Translations under genes and position numbers: made by a program
Shown: positions 6,574 through 15,119 of the stretch, piece by piece
Numbering within the stretch: the stretch's first letter is position 1
How the letters are laid out: each line of letters begins with the position of its first letter
The notes under the pieces: model-generated
Seen by the model: only the letters and a program-made list of their open reading frames with translations
Told to the model about the DNA's origin: nothing
The model's database searches: none
IMG/VR virus record: IMGVR_UViG_3300034068_001120
Location: 38,842 to 102,841 of that record
Direction: 5' to 3' (one strand)
DNA: 64,000 bases
Source: a virus

Positions 6574-8022
6574 TTATGAAGGAAACGGAGATCCCGAATT
6601 GGTCTCTATGGTTATACCAGATGCGAATGTGGTATTAGCCAAGGCGGCTTCGGTTATTCTTATTCCGTAGTAACCAGCAGAAGGAACATAGGTAGAGCCT
6701 ATTCCTGCTCCAGGAACCAACTCATCGTTTACGGGACTCAATCGTACTAAACCGCCGAGATCTGCGCCTGCTGAAGATGATATTCTACCGTTAGTACAAA
6801 TAACTCCTTGTTGACCAAATATAGAAGTAGAATCAACTACTAGTCTTCCAGATGCCAAAGAAAAATCTGAAAGCGTAACAGTTCCTCGCAATTTAACCAA
6901 AGGAGCACCTGTCTGTGTACCCGATCCCAAGGTGGCAAATTTAAAATCTGTATTGGCTGCTGGCTCTGCTTCCGTTGGATTAGTTCCTAATATAACGGTA
7001 TATGGCAAAATAGTACCAAGAGATATTCCTTGCGCTCGAAGAGCACTATTCAATGTAAGATCTGCATATGATGCTGCGTTTTGAGGAGAAAGTGCGTTCG
7101 TGTCTCCATTTCTACGAATAGACGAACTAAGTGTATATGTACTGGCTACCGATGCATCAAAACATCTAATATTTGGTGATATTGTTATAAAATTCAATCC
7201 GCTCGATGAGCCATAAGGTATAGTTGTGTTAAATATTTGTCCAAGTAAATTTACTGGACACGACGCAGTAACACCAGAATCTTCTATAATAGTAAATAAT
7301 GGTGATATTTTTAGTTCATTCAATACTATGCCACTTTGAATCAATAGAGATTTAGCAGTACCGCCTTCAATGCGAAGTGCCGTTTGTAATTTCCATGGTC
7401 TATCTGTTATAGAAAATGCAGGTCCATTAAAATACGATTCGCCTGCAGGAGCAACTCGTGTAAATGTTATTGGAGTATTTGCGCCCTTTGGAACTATATT
7501 AATATCGTATGCACCGTCATTTGTATCGTAAATATATGTTGCACTTCCTGCACTGACTCCTAATGGATATCCTACCAAATTAGCAGCGGTATATCCAATT
7601 GTTTCTGTTATTGAAGAGTTTCCCAAAGTTGGTCCACCGACTCTGGCATGTCCAAATAATCCAGTTTCTAATGGCAATCCGTCGGTACTATAATTATTGA
7701 ATGGTCCTATGGTTACAACAGATGCAGAGAGTATGGCATTTGAACTATTCAAACAAGGACTTAGTACATAAGTGTATGCACCCGTTCCAGTTACCCCAGA
7801 TAAAGTACTACCCAAAGTAGGAAATCGGTCTGATATGAATACTGTATCGGCTACTCCAGGAATTCCTGTTGCTCCAGTAACGCCTGAACCAACTGTACCA
7901 ATACTATATGCCCAATTAGCACTCGCTCCTATGCTCGTTGCAGCAATCCATGCAACATATGATTCGCCTGTTGTACCTTTAGGGAATCCTGCAGCCGAAC
8001 CTTTCCAATAATACTTTGCCAT
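6574..8022 (-). CDS. virion protein (probable fibre or surface protein), paralogue of the next gene
   Basis: 482 aa, rich in Gly, Ser, Thr, Ala and Asn with almost no charge, typical of beta-solenoid fibre proteins. It starts MAKYYWKGSAAG and shares with the neighbour 8044-9420 an N-terminal YYW/LYW-x-G-x-x-AG block and later ADTVFISD / GDSVYINN, so the two are diverged copies. N-terminal similarity suggests a common attachment point on the particle. Receptor binding is inference. Confidence 0.7.
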   Translation of the reverse strand: MAKYYWKGSAAGFPKGTTGESYVAWIAATSIGASANWAYSIGTVGSGVTGATGIPGVADTVFISDRFPTLGSTLSGVTGTGAYTYVLSPCLNSSNAILSASVVTIGPFNNYSTDGLPLETGLFGHARVGGPTLGNSSITETIGYTAANLVGYPLGVSAGSATYIYDTNDGAYDINIVPKGANTPITFTRVAPAGESYFNGPAFSITDRPWKLQTALRIEGGTAKSLLIQSGIVLNELKISPLFTIIEDSGVTASCPVNLLGQIFNTTIPYGSSSGLNFITISPNIRCFDASVASTYTLSSSIRRNGDTNALSPQNAASYADLTLNSALRAQGISLGTILPYTVILGTNPTEAEPAANTDFKFATLGSGTQTGAPLVKLRGTVTLSDFSLASGRLVVDSTSIFGQQGVICTNGRISSSAGADLGGLVRLSPVNDELVPGAGIGSTYVPSAGYYGIRITEAALANTTFASGITIETNSGSPFPS

Positions 8023-8043
8023 TTAATATTCTCCTAGAATTCT

Positions 8044-9420
8044 TTAACCAGATATAGTGCTATTGGGATGAGGAATGAATGTACATGTCGAAGATTCTAT
8101 TTTTAGTCCTGCTGCACCAGTCCAACCGTATGCAAGAGCAGAACCACCCAGTATTAACGGAACGGTTCCAGTGATACCATAAAATCCTGTTGATGGTCGT
8201 CTTAAATCTAAACTGGAGTGTCCGCGCAAAATACCTGATTTAATGTTAATTGTATCTTGAGCATTTGAATTACTCAATATATTCATATGAGAATCTTCCA
8301 GTAACATATCATTAATAAAACAAGCACCCTGTATTACTATATCTGCTTCTCCTCCAGCTACATTTGAGGTATTATCTTCCCATAAATTATAATATAATGG
8401 AGTTGTGCTTAATGAAGATGCAGTAGTTCCAACAGGATTACCAATATAAATCGTATATGCGCCTGCTGTTGTTGATGGTGGCTGAGTTTTATTAAACTTA
8501 ATGCCTTTGAAGTTCTGATAATCATTTGCAGAAGACGCAGAACGATCATTTGTTGTTGATCCCACCGTGCAATTTATAATTATTGCCGTGGTTATTCCTG
8601 TAAAATGGTTTAGCAAATTAATAGACATGTTATCACAGGTAGATCCCAATGGAAAATATACAGATCCAGGCTGTCCTTTGATTTCGAATGTATTAACTGT
8701 AGTAGCAGCAGCAACATTTACATCACCAAACCAATAACCATATCCATTTGGCTGAGTCGCAGTAGAAGTAACAAACTCTGGCGTAGTCCATTTTCCAATT
8801 TTTCCGGAAAGAGTTACATTCCATCTGTGCTTTGAAAAATTTGCTGTGCTGTTGGTATTATATGACACCACCGAAGATATTTGATTGTAACTACTAGCCG
8901 TATATCCACCATTAACAATGCCCTTATATCCAACATTCCAATAATCTGGGTTAGTCAACATCCAAGTATCGTCTATTAATTCTAAAGATGAATACTGCCA
9001 AAATAAAGGCATAGAAACATCAGAATTAAAAGAAAATTTAGAATAGGTGTATCCCTCAGCAGGAGATCCAATTACTCCTACATTTAAATTAAATAGAGGT
9101 CCTGTAGCAGTCAATCCAGAAGTAGATCCTGCACTCACCCAGTAATAAGTAGTGCCAGTTATGCTCATGCCACCAGTCGCACAATTAGCCATAATTGGTG
9201 CCAGATTAACAGTAGAATATCCTTGTACTGGATAGGGTACTACATTATTAATATAAACACTATCACCCGCCCATGGTGATCTTCCACTTGGTATTAGTTG
9301 GGTAAAATGTGGATTTCCACCAGTTCCGCCAATAATTTGTGGGGTAACCCAATTTTGGGCAGTATTCCAATCTCCGCCACTAGTCCCTGCTGTATTTCCT
9401 AACCAATACAATACTGCCAT
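8044..9420 (-). CDS. virion protein (probable fibre or surface protein), paralogue of the previous gene
   Basis: 458 aa. Starts MAVLYWLGNTAGTSGGDWNT followed by AQNW, the W-x-G...G-x-W-x-x-x-x-NW pattern seen at the start of repetitive beta-rich surface proteins. The body is low in charge and full of Ser/Thr/Asn/Gly. It is separated by 21 nt from its paralogue 6574-8022, probably in one transcript. No catalytic motif. Confidence 0.7.
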   Translation of the reverse strand: MAVLYWLGNTAGTSGGDWNTAQNWVTPQIIGGTGGNPHFTQLIPSGRSPWAGDSVYINNVVPYPVQGYSTVNLAPIMANCATGGMSITGTTYYWVSAGSTSGLTATGPLFNLNVGVIGSPAEGYTYSKFSFNSDVSMPLFWQYSSLELIDDTWMLTNPDYWNVGYKGIVNGGYTASSYNQISSVVSYNTNSTANFSKHRWNVTLSGKIGKWTTPEFVTSTATQPNGYGYWFGDVNVAAATTVNTFEIKGQPGSVYFPLGSTCDNMSINLLNHFTGITTAIIINCTVGSTTNDRSASSANDYQNFKGIKFNKTQPPSTTAGAYTIYIGNPVGTTASSLSTTPLYYNLWEDNTSNVAGGEADIVIQGACFINDMLLEDSHMNILSNSNAQDTINIKSGILRGHSSLDLRRPSTGFYGITGTVPLILGGSALAYGWTGAAGLKIESSTCTFIPHPNSTISG

Positions 9421-9548
9421 TTGTGTCCTCTAAAAAGGGAAAGTGAGTGTTACCGCTTCCCTCTATGTAGACACAAATATATTTTGTATATTTACAAAAC
9501 ACCCCAAGTCAGGTAAATAACGCAATAATTGATCAAAAAATACAATAT

Positions 9549-10211
9549 TTAAAGATTCATCAATTCAAGGTATGGTTGTTTTCCATTTAGTACAACTCCA
9601 CACGACACAACTGGTTTCTTGAGATGATATTGTCCATATGAAAAATTGATATGATTTCTGTCTACTCCTGTACCAACATCCATACCAAAGAATCTGGTTG
9701 TTGGTCCAACTAACCAATTAATTCCTGCTATTGAATGATGATGTCCAAGAACACAACTGGTTGCTCTTGCTTTGGCAAGATTAAATGAAGGATATTGAGA
9801 GCCAGTTCCTGTTCCGTGAGTGTAGTAGACCCCATCAATAGTGAATCCATAATCCCAAACCCACTTTGGAGTTTTATATATTTCAGGATATTGTTTAATA
9901 TAGAACGAAGGAATGCCGACATCCGCACTCAATCTAAAAACTCGTTCATCATGGTTACCAATACAAATCTTCATCTTTGGAAATACCTTGTACCATTTTT
10001 TAATACAAGCCAAGGATGCTCTATATTCATCCATTGCAGCAACCGAGTCTGGATGCTTCTTGTGAAAAGAAATGGTATGATGATCTACAACATCTCCAAT
10101 ATGAACCACACCAGTGCATTTATACTTTTTGTATATTTCTTGCACAAATTGCAAGTATTTGGGATGAACAGCAGGAAAATGAGTATCACCAATAACTAAA
10201 ATGTTTGACAT
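9549..10211 (-). CDS. calcineurin-like metallophosphoesterase
   Basis: 220 aa, full length for the family. All metal-binding motifs are visible in order: GDTHFP (residues 8-13), GDVVDHH, GNHDER and GHHHS. These proteins hydrolyse phosphodiester or phosphomonoester bonds with a two-metal centre; the substrate in this phage is unknown (nucleic acid, nucleotide or protein are all possible). Ribosome-binding site AAAGGAT. It follows the dense 10.2-16.6 kb operon by 24 nt and is likely its last gene. Confidence 0.88.
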   Translation of the reverse strand: MSNILVIGDTHFPAVHPKYLQFVQEIYKKYKCTGVVHIGDVVDHHTISFHKKHPDSVAAMDEYRASLACIKKWYKVFPKMKICIGNHDERVFRLSADVGIPSFYIKQYPEIYKTPKWVWDYGFTIDGVYYTHGTGTGSQYPSFNLAKARATSCVLGHHHSIAGINWLVGPTTRFFGMDVGTGVDRNHINFSYGQYHLKKPVVSCGVVLNGKQPYLELMNL

Positions 10212-10235
10212 AATATAAATCCTTTAAATAAGTGG

Positions 10236-10439
10236 TTACACGATATTAGTAGTTTCACACAACTCGTTTAGTTCTTTGCGTATTTTCTTATGCTCCATGA
10301 GTAATGAATCATACTCAGCGGAAATCTTCTCTATATGTAGAGTTAGTTTCTGTATTTCCTTACAAGATACCAGCACATTCTTATGATTTTTCCAAGGAAT
10401 ACCACATACTTCACACAATAAGTCTTTTGATAAATTCAT
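10236..10439 (-). CDS. small zinc-finger/coiled-coil protein
   Basis: 67 aa. I use the ATG at 10439 (MNLSKDLLCEVCGIPW), which follows the stop of the upstream gene; the longer frame overlaps that gene. C-x2-C-G-x-P-W-x2-H-x(6)-C is a likely zinc site, followed by a coiled coil (IQKLTLHIEKISAEYDSLL). The same site-plus-coil layout occurs in 11424-12437 and, without the His, in 15112-15360, so these form a small local family. Confidence 0.6.
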   Translation of the reverse strand: MNLSKDLLCEVCGIPWKNHKNVLVSCKEIQKLTLHIEKISAEYDSLLMEHKKIRKELNELCETTNIV

Positions 10440-10444
10440 TTTTA

Positions 10445-10636
10445 TTATTTTCGATCTAAATAAAATAAACAAGTAAGAATAAATGCACATCCTAGTATTA
10501 CTGGAAGGGAATTTCGAGCAATATGTATGAAAAATCCCAATAATCCTTCAGTACAATAAATCAATCCAACACTAAAGATATAAACCAATATAAAGGCGCA
10601 ACAAAAATACGGAATATCTTTTCGTGTTAATTTCAT
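10445..10636 (-). CDS. small two-helix membrane protein
   Basis: 63 aa. Two hydrophobic segments (YFCCAFILVYIFSVGLIYC and LPVILGCAFILTCLFYL) flanked by basic residues. The start at 10636 is chosen because AGGAAAGGA lies just upstream and the ATG overlaps the previous stop (ATGA). Function unknown. Confidence 0.6.
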   Translation of the reverse strand: MKLTRKDIPYFCCAFILVYIFSVGLIYCTEGLLGFFIHIARNSLPVILGCAFILTCLFYLDRK

Positions 10637-10971
10637 TCGTCCTTTCCTGCGCCCCATCCCGACATACGAACACGATCTGTATTTCGATTTAGTTCTTTGA
10701 TAGTCTTCTTGTTCATATCTACCGAAACATAAACACAGGCATCCAGACCATGGTCTTCTGGTTTCTTTTTTGAATCAAGTCCTGCTATTGTTCCAAGACC
10801 GTAGAACTGTTCTCCTACTTCTAGCATTGGTCCGCCTTCAAAGTCAAACATGCCTTCTCCTTGCCTAGCATATTGGCTTTTGCCATATATTCTAAAAACG
10901 CCTTGTTTAGAATCAACACACTCAATTGTGCGTTTGTCTCCGTATCTGGATTGTGTAATTATTGGGTTCAT
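10633..10971 (-). CDS. hypothetical protein
   Basis: 112 aa, alpha/beta, with Gly-rich loops (MFDFEGGPMLEVGEQFYGLG). No family recognised. Both ends overlap neighbouring genes through ATGA junctions, so its translation is probably coupled to theirs. Confidence 0.55.
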   Translation of the reverse strand: MNPIITQSRYGDKRTIECVDSKQGVFRIYGKSQYARQGEGMFDFEGGPMLEVGEQFYGLGTIAGLDSKKKPEDHGLDACVYVSVDMNKKTIKELNRNTDRVRMSGWGAGKDE

Positions 10972-11087
10972 TGTTTGCCTTTCTTTTTCTTGAGTTGCTT
11001 ATAATCCCAAACTGACCATCCTATCATACCAAATAGTGCAGTGAATGCGAGGATAACGAATATGAGTACTTGTGTTCGTTCGTTCAT
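10968..11087 (-). CDS. 39-aa single-span membrane peptide
   Basis: Starts MNERTQVLIFVILAFTALFG, then a Trp-flanked end of the helix and a Lys-rich tail (KQLKKKKGKQ). Begins and ends in ATGA overlaps with its neighbours, which supports real translation. Function unknown. Confidence 0.6.
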   Translation of the reverse strand: MNERTQVLIFVILAFTALFGMIGWSVWDYKQLKKKKGKQ

Positions 11088-11263
11088 TTCAGTTTGCTTT
11101 CTGTGATCACATCTGTAATCACGAGTGGGTAATGGCGAAGACACGCCGATGCCTTTGCTCTAATCTCTTTAGGCACTTTTGGTGTTATTGTTTTATTAAG
11201 TAGTGCAATTAGAAATTCCTTAGTCATTTCAAGTGATCTGATTTCTTCTTCTCTTGTTGTCAT
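11084..11263 (-). CDS. 59-aa hypothetical protein, N-terminal twin of the next gene
   Basis: Starts MTTREEEIRSLEMTKEFLIA. Its first 8 codons are the same as those of the upstream gene 11260-11427, so the two arose by partial duplication or gene conversion. ATGA overlaps on both sides. It has Leu/Ile-rich helices and no recognised domain. Confidence 0.58.
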   Translation of the reverse strand: MTTREEEIRSLEMTKEFLIALLNKTITPKVPKEIRAKASACLRHYPLVITDVITESKLK

Positions 11264-11427
11264 TTTGTTTGCTCTTTGTAAATTTCGTACAGTCCTTCTA
11301 GGTGTCCATTAGAATCCGCACCATGTTCGATTCGACAATTAATTTCCGTCAAGATGCGCCGCACTAAAGAGTTCGCTTCGTCCCGTTCCTTACGAAGTTG
11401 CTCTATTTCTTCTTCTCTTGTTGTCAT
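11260..11427 (-). CDS. 55-aa hypothetical coiled-coil protein
   Basis: Starts MTTREEEIEQLRKERDEANS, a strongly helical, charged coiled coil. Shares its first codons with 11084-11263. It overlaps the 337-aa gene upstream by an ATGA junction. Function unknown. Confidence 0.58.
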   Translation of the reverse strand: MTTREEEIEQLRKERDEANSLVRRILTEINCRIEHGADSNGHLEGLYEIYKEQTK

Positions 11428-12437
11428 TTTTTCTTCTTTATTGGTTTGATCTTTGGTGGAGTCTTACTGAACTTACCTTCTTTTGCTTCTTTTAATCCTT
11501 TGCAAAGTTTTGCATCTTGCGACACTTCTTGCGACAAAGTGTCACTAGCCACTTCCTCCTTGAAGCAATCCCAACCACGATCAGCGGCAAACCATTGCAA
11601 TTTTAGACGAGTTGGTTCGACAGTTTTTTCTGCCAAAAACCAACAAACCTCACGCCTTGCATAGTCACGCTCTTTCCGTAGTTGTGCATTCTCTGCACAA
11701 GTTCCAGCGATTCCCATATGAGATGCCCACGGCACACCACAGGAATGGCAATGAGATTGAACTGCTGCAGAATCTGTATCCTCTAATTGCGACACTTCTT
11801 GTGACAAAGTGTCACGAGCCACTTCTTGCAGTTGTGCAATCACTATCTTCATCTCTGTCATTTCTGTTCGGCGATCCCACAATTCTTGATTAAGACTGTC
11901 CCACATTTCTTGCGACATTTCTTGTGAAAATTGTTCCGACACTTTGTCGGGATTTGAATCTGTTAGGAATTCTTCGGCACTTCCACTTACCCAACCTTGG
12001 CGTTTTAGATTACAGGCAGTACAAGTGGTGTGCAACCAACCACTATCTGTATTTCTCCGTGCAGGACTTCCACATAGTTCACATATTCGTCCTGACATTG
12101 CTTCTGCCAACTCAATCATTGCTTCTGTGCTAGCATCTCCACCGTCCACATAGAATCGAAGTGTTCCCAATTTCTCTTTGACTTGGGCAGCAACAACCTG
12201 TACATATTCAGGATCACCTTCTTCGACGAACTCGTACTTATCTGTTTCGATTATGTAGCGTGTATTTGCAGCAGTACAATGTTGTTGCATTGTATAACAG
12301 AGTGTATCTAGGAGGTCGTACCACCCATCGTTGCATTCGATACCCCATGCCATACAAGTCACCATCGGATCACCGCCGATATTCTTGAATATCTTTGGAT
12401 AGGTTTTTATTAAATCGTTTTGTAATTTTTCATTCAT
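11424..12437 (-). CDS. multi-zinc-finger phage protein with internal repeats
   Basis: 337 aa. The N-terminal ~55 residues (KTYPKIFKNIGGDPM, then MAWGIECNDGWYDL) are a block found in many unrelated phages. A first Cys cluster (CELCGSP...TCTAC, about residues 120-145) and a second (CHSCGVPWASH...C, about 230-250) are likely zinc sites. The sequence RDTLSQEVSQ / SDTLSQEVSQ occurs twice, reflecting a ~40-bp DNA repeat at about 11517-11557 and 11788-11828. It ends in a Lys-rich tail. Function unknown; a nucleic-acid or protein adaptor role would fit. Confidence 0.65.
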   Translation of the reverse strand: MNEKLQNDLIKTYPKIFKNIGGDPMVTCMAWGIECNDGWYDLLDTLCYTMQQHCTAANTRYIIETDKYEFVEEGDPEYVQVVAAQVKEKLGTLRFYVDGGDASTEAMIELAEAMSGRICELCGSPARRNTDSGWLHTTCTACNLKRQGWVSGSAEEFLTDSNPDKVSEQFSQEMSQEMWDSLNQELWDRRTEMTEMKIVIAQLQEVARDTLSQEVSQLEDTDSAAVQSHCHSCGVPWASHMGIAGTCAENAQLRKERDYARREVCWFLAEKTVEPTRLKLQWFAADRGWDCFKEEVASDTLSQEVSQDAKLCKGLKEAKEGKFSKTPPKIKPIKKKK

Positions 12438-12702
12438 GTGAGTTTCTTTCTTGTTCTACTCTTTCATCCAAGTCAATTAGAATTACTTTGCGCCATGTTT
12501 CTTGGTCACACCCATTGCTATACATTGCCTCATTTACTTCTTTTACAATCATGTCTTTTGTATTTTTGGATAAGAGTTTCCAATTCGTTACGATGGCATC
12601 GGCACCGTCTGATGAAGCGTATGTCTTCCTAGACAGACAATATCTAAACATCCAAAATAGCTGGTCTTCTGTTACTGTTATTTTATTATTTAACTTTCCC
12701 AA
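12430..12702 (-). CDS. conserved-looking hypothetical phage protein
   Basis: 90 aa. The motif WMFRYCLSRKTYASSDGADA, followed by a helical segment (WKLLSKNTKDMIVKEVNEA), resembles a small protein widespread in phages of unknown function. The start codon is TTG (12700-12702), preceded by GAGGAG about 10 nt away; it overlaps the upstream stop. It overlaps the downstream gene by ATGA. Confidence 0.55.
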   Translation of the reverse strand: MGKLNNKITVTEDQLFWMFRYCLSRKTYASSDGADAIVTNWKLLSKNTKDMIVKEVNEAMYSNGCDQETWRKVILIDLDERVEQERNSHE

Positions 12703-13229
12703 TATACTATTTCTCCTCGTTTGTAAAATTTTAAGTTCTTTGAATGCTTTTCATCTGTAAAATGCTTGTCCTTGATAGTGAAATGATTATTAGGAACAAG
12801 AGCAAAATATCCACGATCAAGTGTAATAAGACTTAAGGGTTTATGTTCAGCAGGATAACGAGAATAACCATCTTTCCAATCAATTATGATTCCTGTATGC
12901 CTACCTTGTTTTCCTGCATGAAATACATTGACAGCGAGTCCTTCAAGATAAGTTGCTCCAAAAGTTTCAAGATGATTACCCATTCCACCCCAAGGTTGAA
13001 TGGCATTATTCTTACCATCATCAAACACTTCCGTGGTAGACAAAGCAGATAAGGGAAGACCCGACCAATGAGCACCTGATTGAAGAACAACATGACAGCA
13101 AATCAATTGTCCTATTCTTGAGTATATAGCGTGCCATATAGCAGGAGTGTGCCCAATAGGCATATCATTACCAAGAAATGAATTTTTAACATTCACATAC
13201 AGATGATGTGGTAGGTTAGCATTTTTCAT
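12690..13229 (-). CDS. hypothetical protein with many His and Gly residues
   Basis: 179 aa. Start at 13229 (MKNANLPHHLYVNVK) is chosen because GAGGAG lies 7 nt upstream; a longer frame reaches 13250. It contains many aromatic residues and His (HVVLQSGAHWSGLPL, NHLETFGATYLEG). No catalytic signature recognised. Confidence 0.6.
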   Translation of the reverse strand: MKNANLPHHLYVNVKNSFLGNDMPIGHTPAIWHAIYSRIGQLICCHVVLQSGAHWSGLPLSALSTTEVFDDGKNNAIQPWGGMGNHLETFGATYLEGLAVNVFHAGKQGRHTGIIIDWKDGYSRYPAEHKPLSLITLDRGYFALVPNNHFTIKDKHFTDEKHSKNLKFYKRGEIVYWES

Positions 13230-13240
13230 TTCATATCTCC

Positions 13241-13402
13241 TCAAGCCCAATCTGGAAGCGAGTCAGGTCCGTCATCATCATGAGAATTGGTTGCCCAACA
13301 AAGTTTATCAATCTGTTTTTGTTGTTGGGCAATCTTATCTTCTGCCACTTTAAGTCTTCTTTGTAGTTCCTTTAACTGAAACTCAAGTTGTAAATTTGTC
13401 AT
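13241..13402 (-). CDS. 53-aa coiled-coil peptide
   Basis: Starts MTNLQLEFQLKELQRRLKVA, a clear heptad coiled coil up to about residue 35, then an acidic tail ending DSLPDWA. ATGA overlap with the upstream 172-aa gene. Function unknown; such peptides often tether partners. Confidence 0.6.
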   Translation of the reverse strand: MTNLQLEFQLKELQRRLKVAEDKIAQQQKQIDKLCWATNSHDDDGPDSLPDWA

Positions 13403-13917
13403 TTCATATATCCTTTTTTGAACTGTTCGTTGTTAAAGTTTGCTTCCTCTTGAAGATTGAGCATCTCTGCTAGTTGATTCTGCTCGTCTTCACGGCAGAT
13501 CTTCATTACATTCTCAATGGAAAGAGTGCAATCTCCTGCAGGGGATGCGCCGTACGGAGGTAATATCCCACGCACAACTGGTGACGGGACATACTCTGAT
13601 ATTCTTATTTTTGCCTCTTCTATCCGCTCATGTAAGACTCCTGCTCCCTCGAGGGTATCCAACAACTCCTCCTTGAGGGCAACAACTTGATCTTGTAGTT
13701 TTACAAGTTCAGCAATCGCTCTACCCATCAAAATCTGCTCTAGGGACGATCCCCTGCCCTCATCCAAATACTTCTGCATCAATAAGATCGTATTAGGTTC
13801 TCCATTCTCTCCTTCAAATAGTTTGCCCACAAACGAACTACTGAGTTCATTCATAAATTTTTCTACCGTCATCGTGTCTGCAATCTTTTGCCCTTGTGTT
13901 TGTGGTTTAATTTTCAT
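13399..13917 (-). CDS. hypothetical coiled-coil protein
   Basis: 172 aa, mostly helical, with a coiled coil around residues 70-105 (AELVKLQDQVVALKEELLDT) and a Pro-rich turn (VPSPVVRGILPPYG) before a second helical part. No family recognised. Overlaps both neighbours by 4 nt. Confidence 0.58.
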   Translation of the reverse strand: MKIKPQTQGQKIADTMTVEKFMNELSSSFVGKLFEGENGEPNTILLMQKYLDEGRGSSLEQILMGRAIAELVKLQDQVVALKEELLDTLEGAGVLHERIEEAKIRISEYVPSPVVRGILPPYGASPAGDCTLSIENVMKICREDEQNQLAEMLNLQEEANFNNEQFKKGYMK

Positions 13918-13994
13918 TTTTTATTCCTTCTATCCATTAGGATTGAAATTACGATTGCAACAGATACAACTAATACTAGAAACAAAATAATCAT
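13914..13994 (-). CDS. 26-aa membrane peptide
   Basis: One hydrophobic helix (IILFLVLVVSVAIVISILM) followed by DRRNKK. Third in a row of three tiny membrane peptides with ATGA overlaps. Too short for database calls, but the coupling and composition argue that it is made. Confidence 0.5.
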   Translation of the reverse strand: MIILFLVLVVSVAIVISILMDRRNKK

Positions 13995-14071
13995 TTGCGT
14001 TTCTCGTTTTGTAGTAACAATATAATGTTAAATAATTGAACCACAATTATAATGCACAATAAAGTAATCAT
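13991..14071 (-). CDS. 26-aa membrane peptide
   Basis: One hydrophobic helix (ITLLCIIIVVQLFNIILLL) followed by QNEKRK. Middle member of the three tiny membrane peptides. ATGA junctions at both ends. Confidence 0.5.
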   Translation of the reverse strand: MITLLCIIIVVQLFNIILLLQNEKRK

Positions 14072-14178
14072 CGAAGGTTTATCCTTTTTAAGATTGTATG
14101 AAGAAGTGTACTGACTATAGCACACAGCAACATAAAGCAAACTACAGGTATTGCTACAGAGAGTACGGTTTCAATCAT
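14068..14178 (-). CDS. 36-aa membrane peptide
   Basis: A hydrophobic helix (VLSVAIPVVCFMLLCAIVST) followed by a basic end (KRINLR). Its ATG overlaps the stop of uvsE, so it is translationally coupled to the repair gene. Confidence 0.52.
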   Translation of the reverse strand: MIETVLSVAIPVVCFMLLCAIVSTLLHTILKRINLR

Positions 14179-15119
14179 TTTGTTTGGCTCTTTTCAGGCA
14201 TTGAACAATACCTATACATAGGATTTTTGGTTGTGTACCACAAGACTGCAAGATCTTTTGCTTTTGCTTCTACCATTATATCATATGGTAGAGTAAGTGA
14301 TAATTCAGGAATCATACTATTTATGAAATCTGAATGTGCCTGTGGTCTAGCACCTATTTTAGATTCTGAATAATGTACTTTCGGTATCTCACAAAATCCC
14401 GCCCAAGTACTGAACGCCATTGCAGCGGCATCTTGTAAAGATTCTCGATTGCAAAATTGGTGATGATGAATATCCAAAACCAATTTAATTCCAGGACAAC
14501 GAGGCACAATGAGTTCAAACAGATCACTCATACTCCACATACTCGCCTTATCATCATTCTCTATCGTTAGTCTTTCTTGAATAGCAACAGGCAAAAGAGC
14601 ATATTGTTCTGCAAATCGTTTTGCAGTTTCTAGTTTGTTCTCATATACACCACCAATATGGATATTGATTGCAAACTCTGCTCCATATCCTAGCATATCT
14701 GCAATTGTAGAGTGCATTTGCAATCCTAAAATACTTTTCTCTACAGTTTTAGGATTAGGTGAAGCAAGGCAAGTATATGGGCCAGGATGACAACTCAATC
14801 GCATTCTTTTTTGTTTTGCGTAGTAACCTGCTGTTTGTAAATTGGTTTGTATTGCAACTGCATCAGGCAAATCTGTTACCTTGTATTGCAATGTAGAATG
14901 ATCTATAAACGGAAATATGCCACTACCAACTCGAAAAAAGTAAATCTTATTTTGATAATTCCATTCTAGAATCGGCAACAAGTCAGCACTATTTTTAAGT
15001 GCCAACTCGTTTGCACGAGCAATAGAAAACTTATTCATTCGACAAGTTCTATCTGTTAGGACTTCGTTTGATTCATTAAGTGTCATATTTTTACAAGCAT
15101 ATCCAAACCGTTTAATCAT
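14175..15119 (-). CDS. uvsE: UV damage endonuclease (UVDE/UvsE)
   Basis: 314 aa, the usual bacterial UvsE length. Characteristic blocks are in order: FGYACKNMTLNE and TDRTCR near the N-terminus, SCHPGPYT, INIHIGGVYENK, LTIENDDK, LVLDIHHHQF, HYSESK...QAHSDFI and DIMVEAKAKDLA; the His/Glu/Asp residues in them bind the three metal ions of the TIM-barrel active site. The enzyme nicks DNA on the 5' side of UV photoproducts and starts excision repair without photolyase. It lies in the same operon as the ligase, which could seal the repaired strand. It overlaps the upstream gene by 8 nt. Confidence 0.92.
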   Translation of the reverse strand: MIKRFGYACKNMTLNESNEVLTDRTCRMNKFSIARANELALKNSADLLPILEWNYQNKIYFFRVGSGIFPFIDHSTLQYKVTDLPDAVAIQTNLQTAGYYAKQKRMRLSCHPGPYTCLASPNPKTVEKSILGLQMHSTIADMLGYGAEFAINIHIGGVYENKLETAKRFAEQYALLPVAIQERLTIENDDKASMWSMSDLFELIVPRCPGIKLVLDIHHHQFCNRESLQDAAAMAFSTWAGFCEIPKVHYSESKIGARPQAHSDFINSMIPELSLTLPYDIMVEAKAKDLAVLWYTTKNPMYRYCSMPEKSQTK

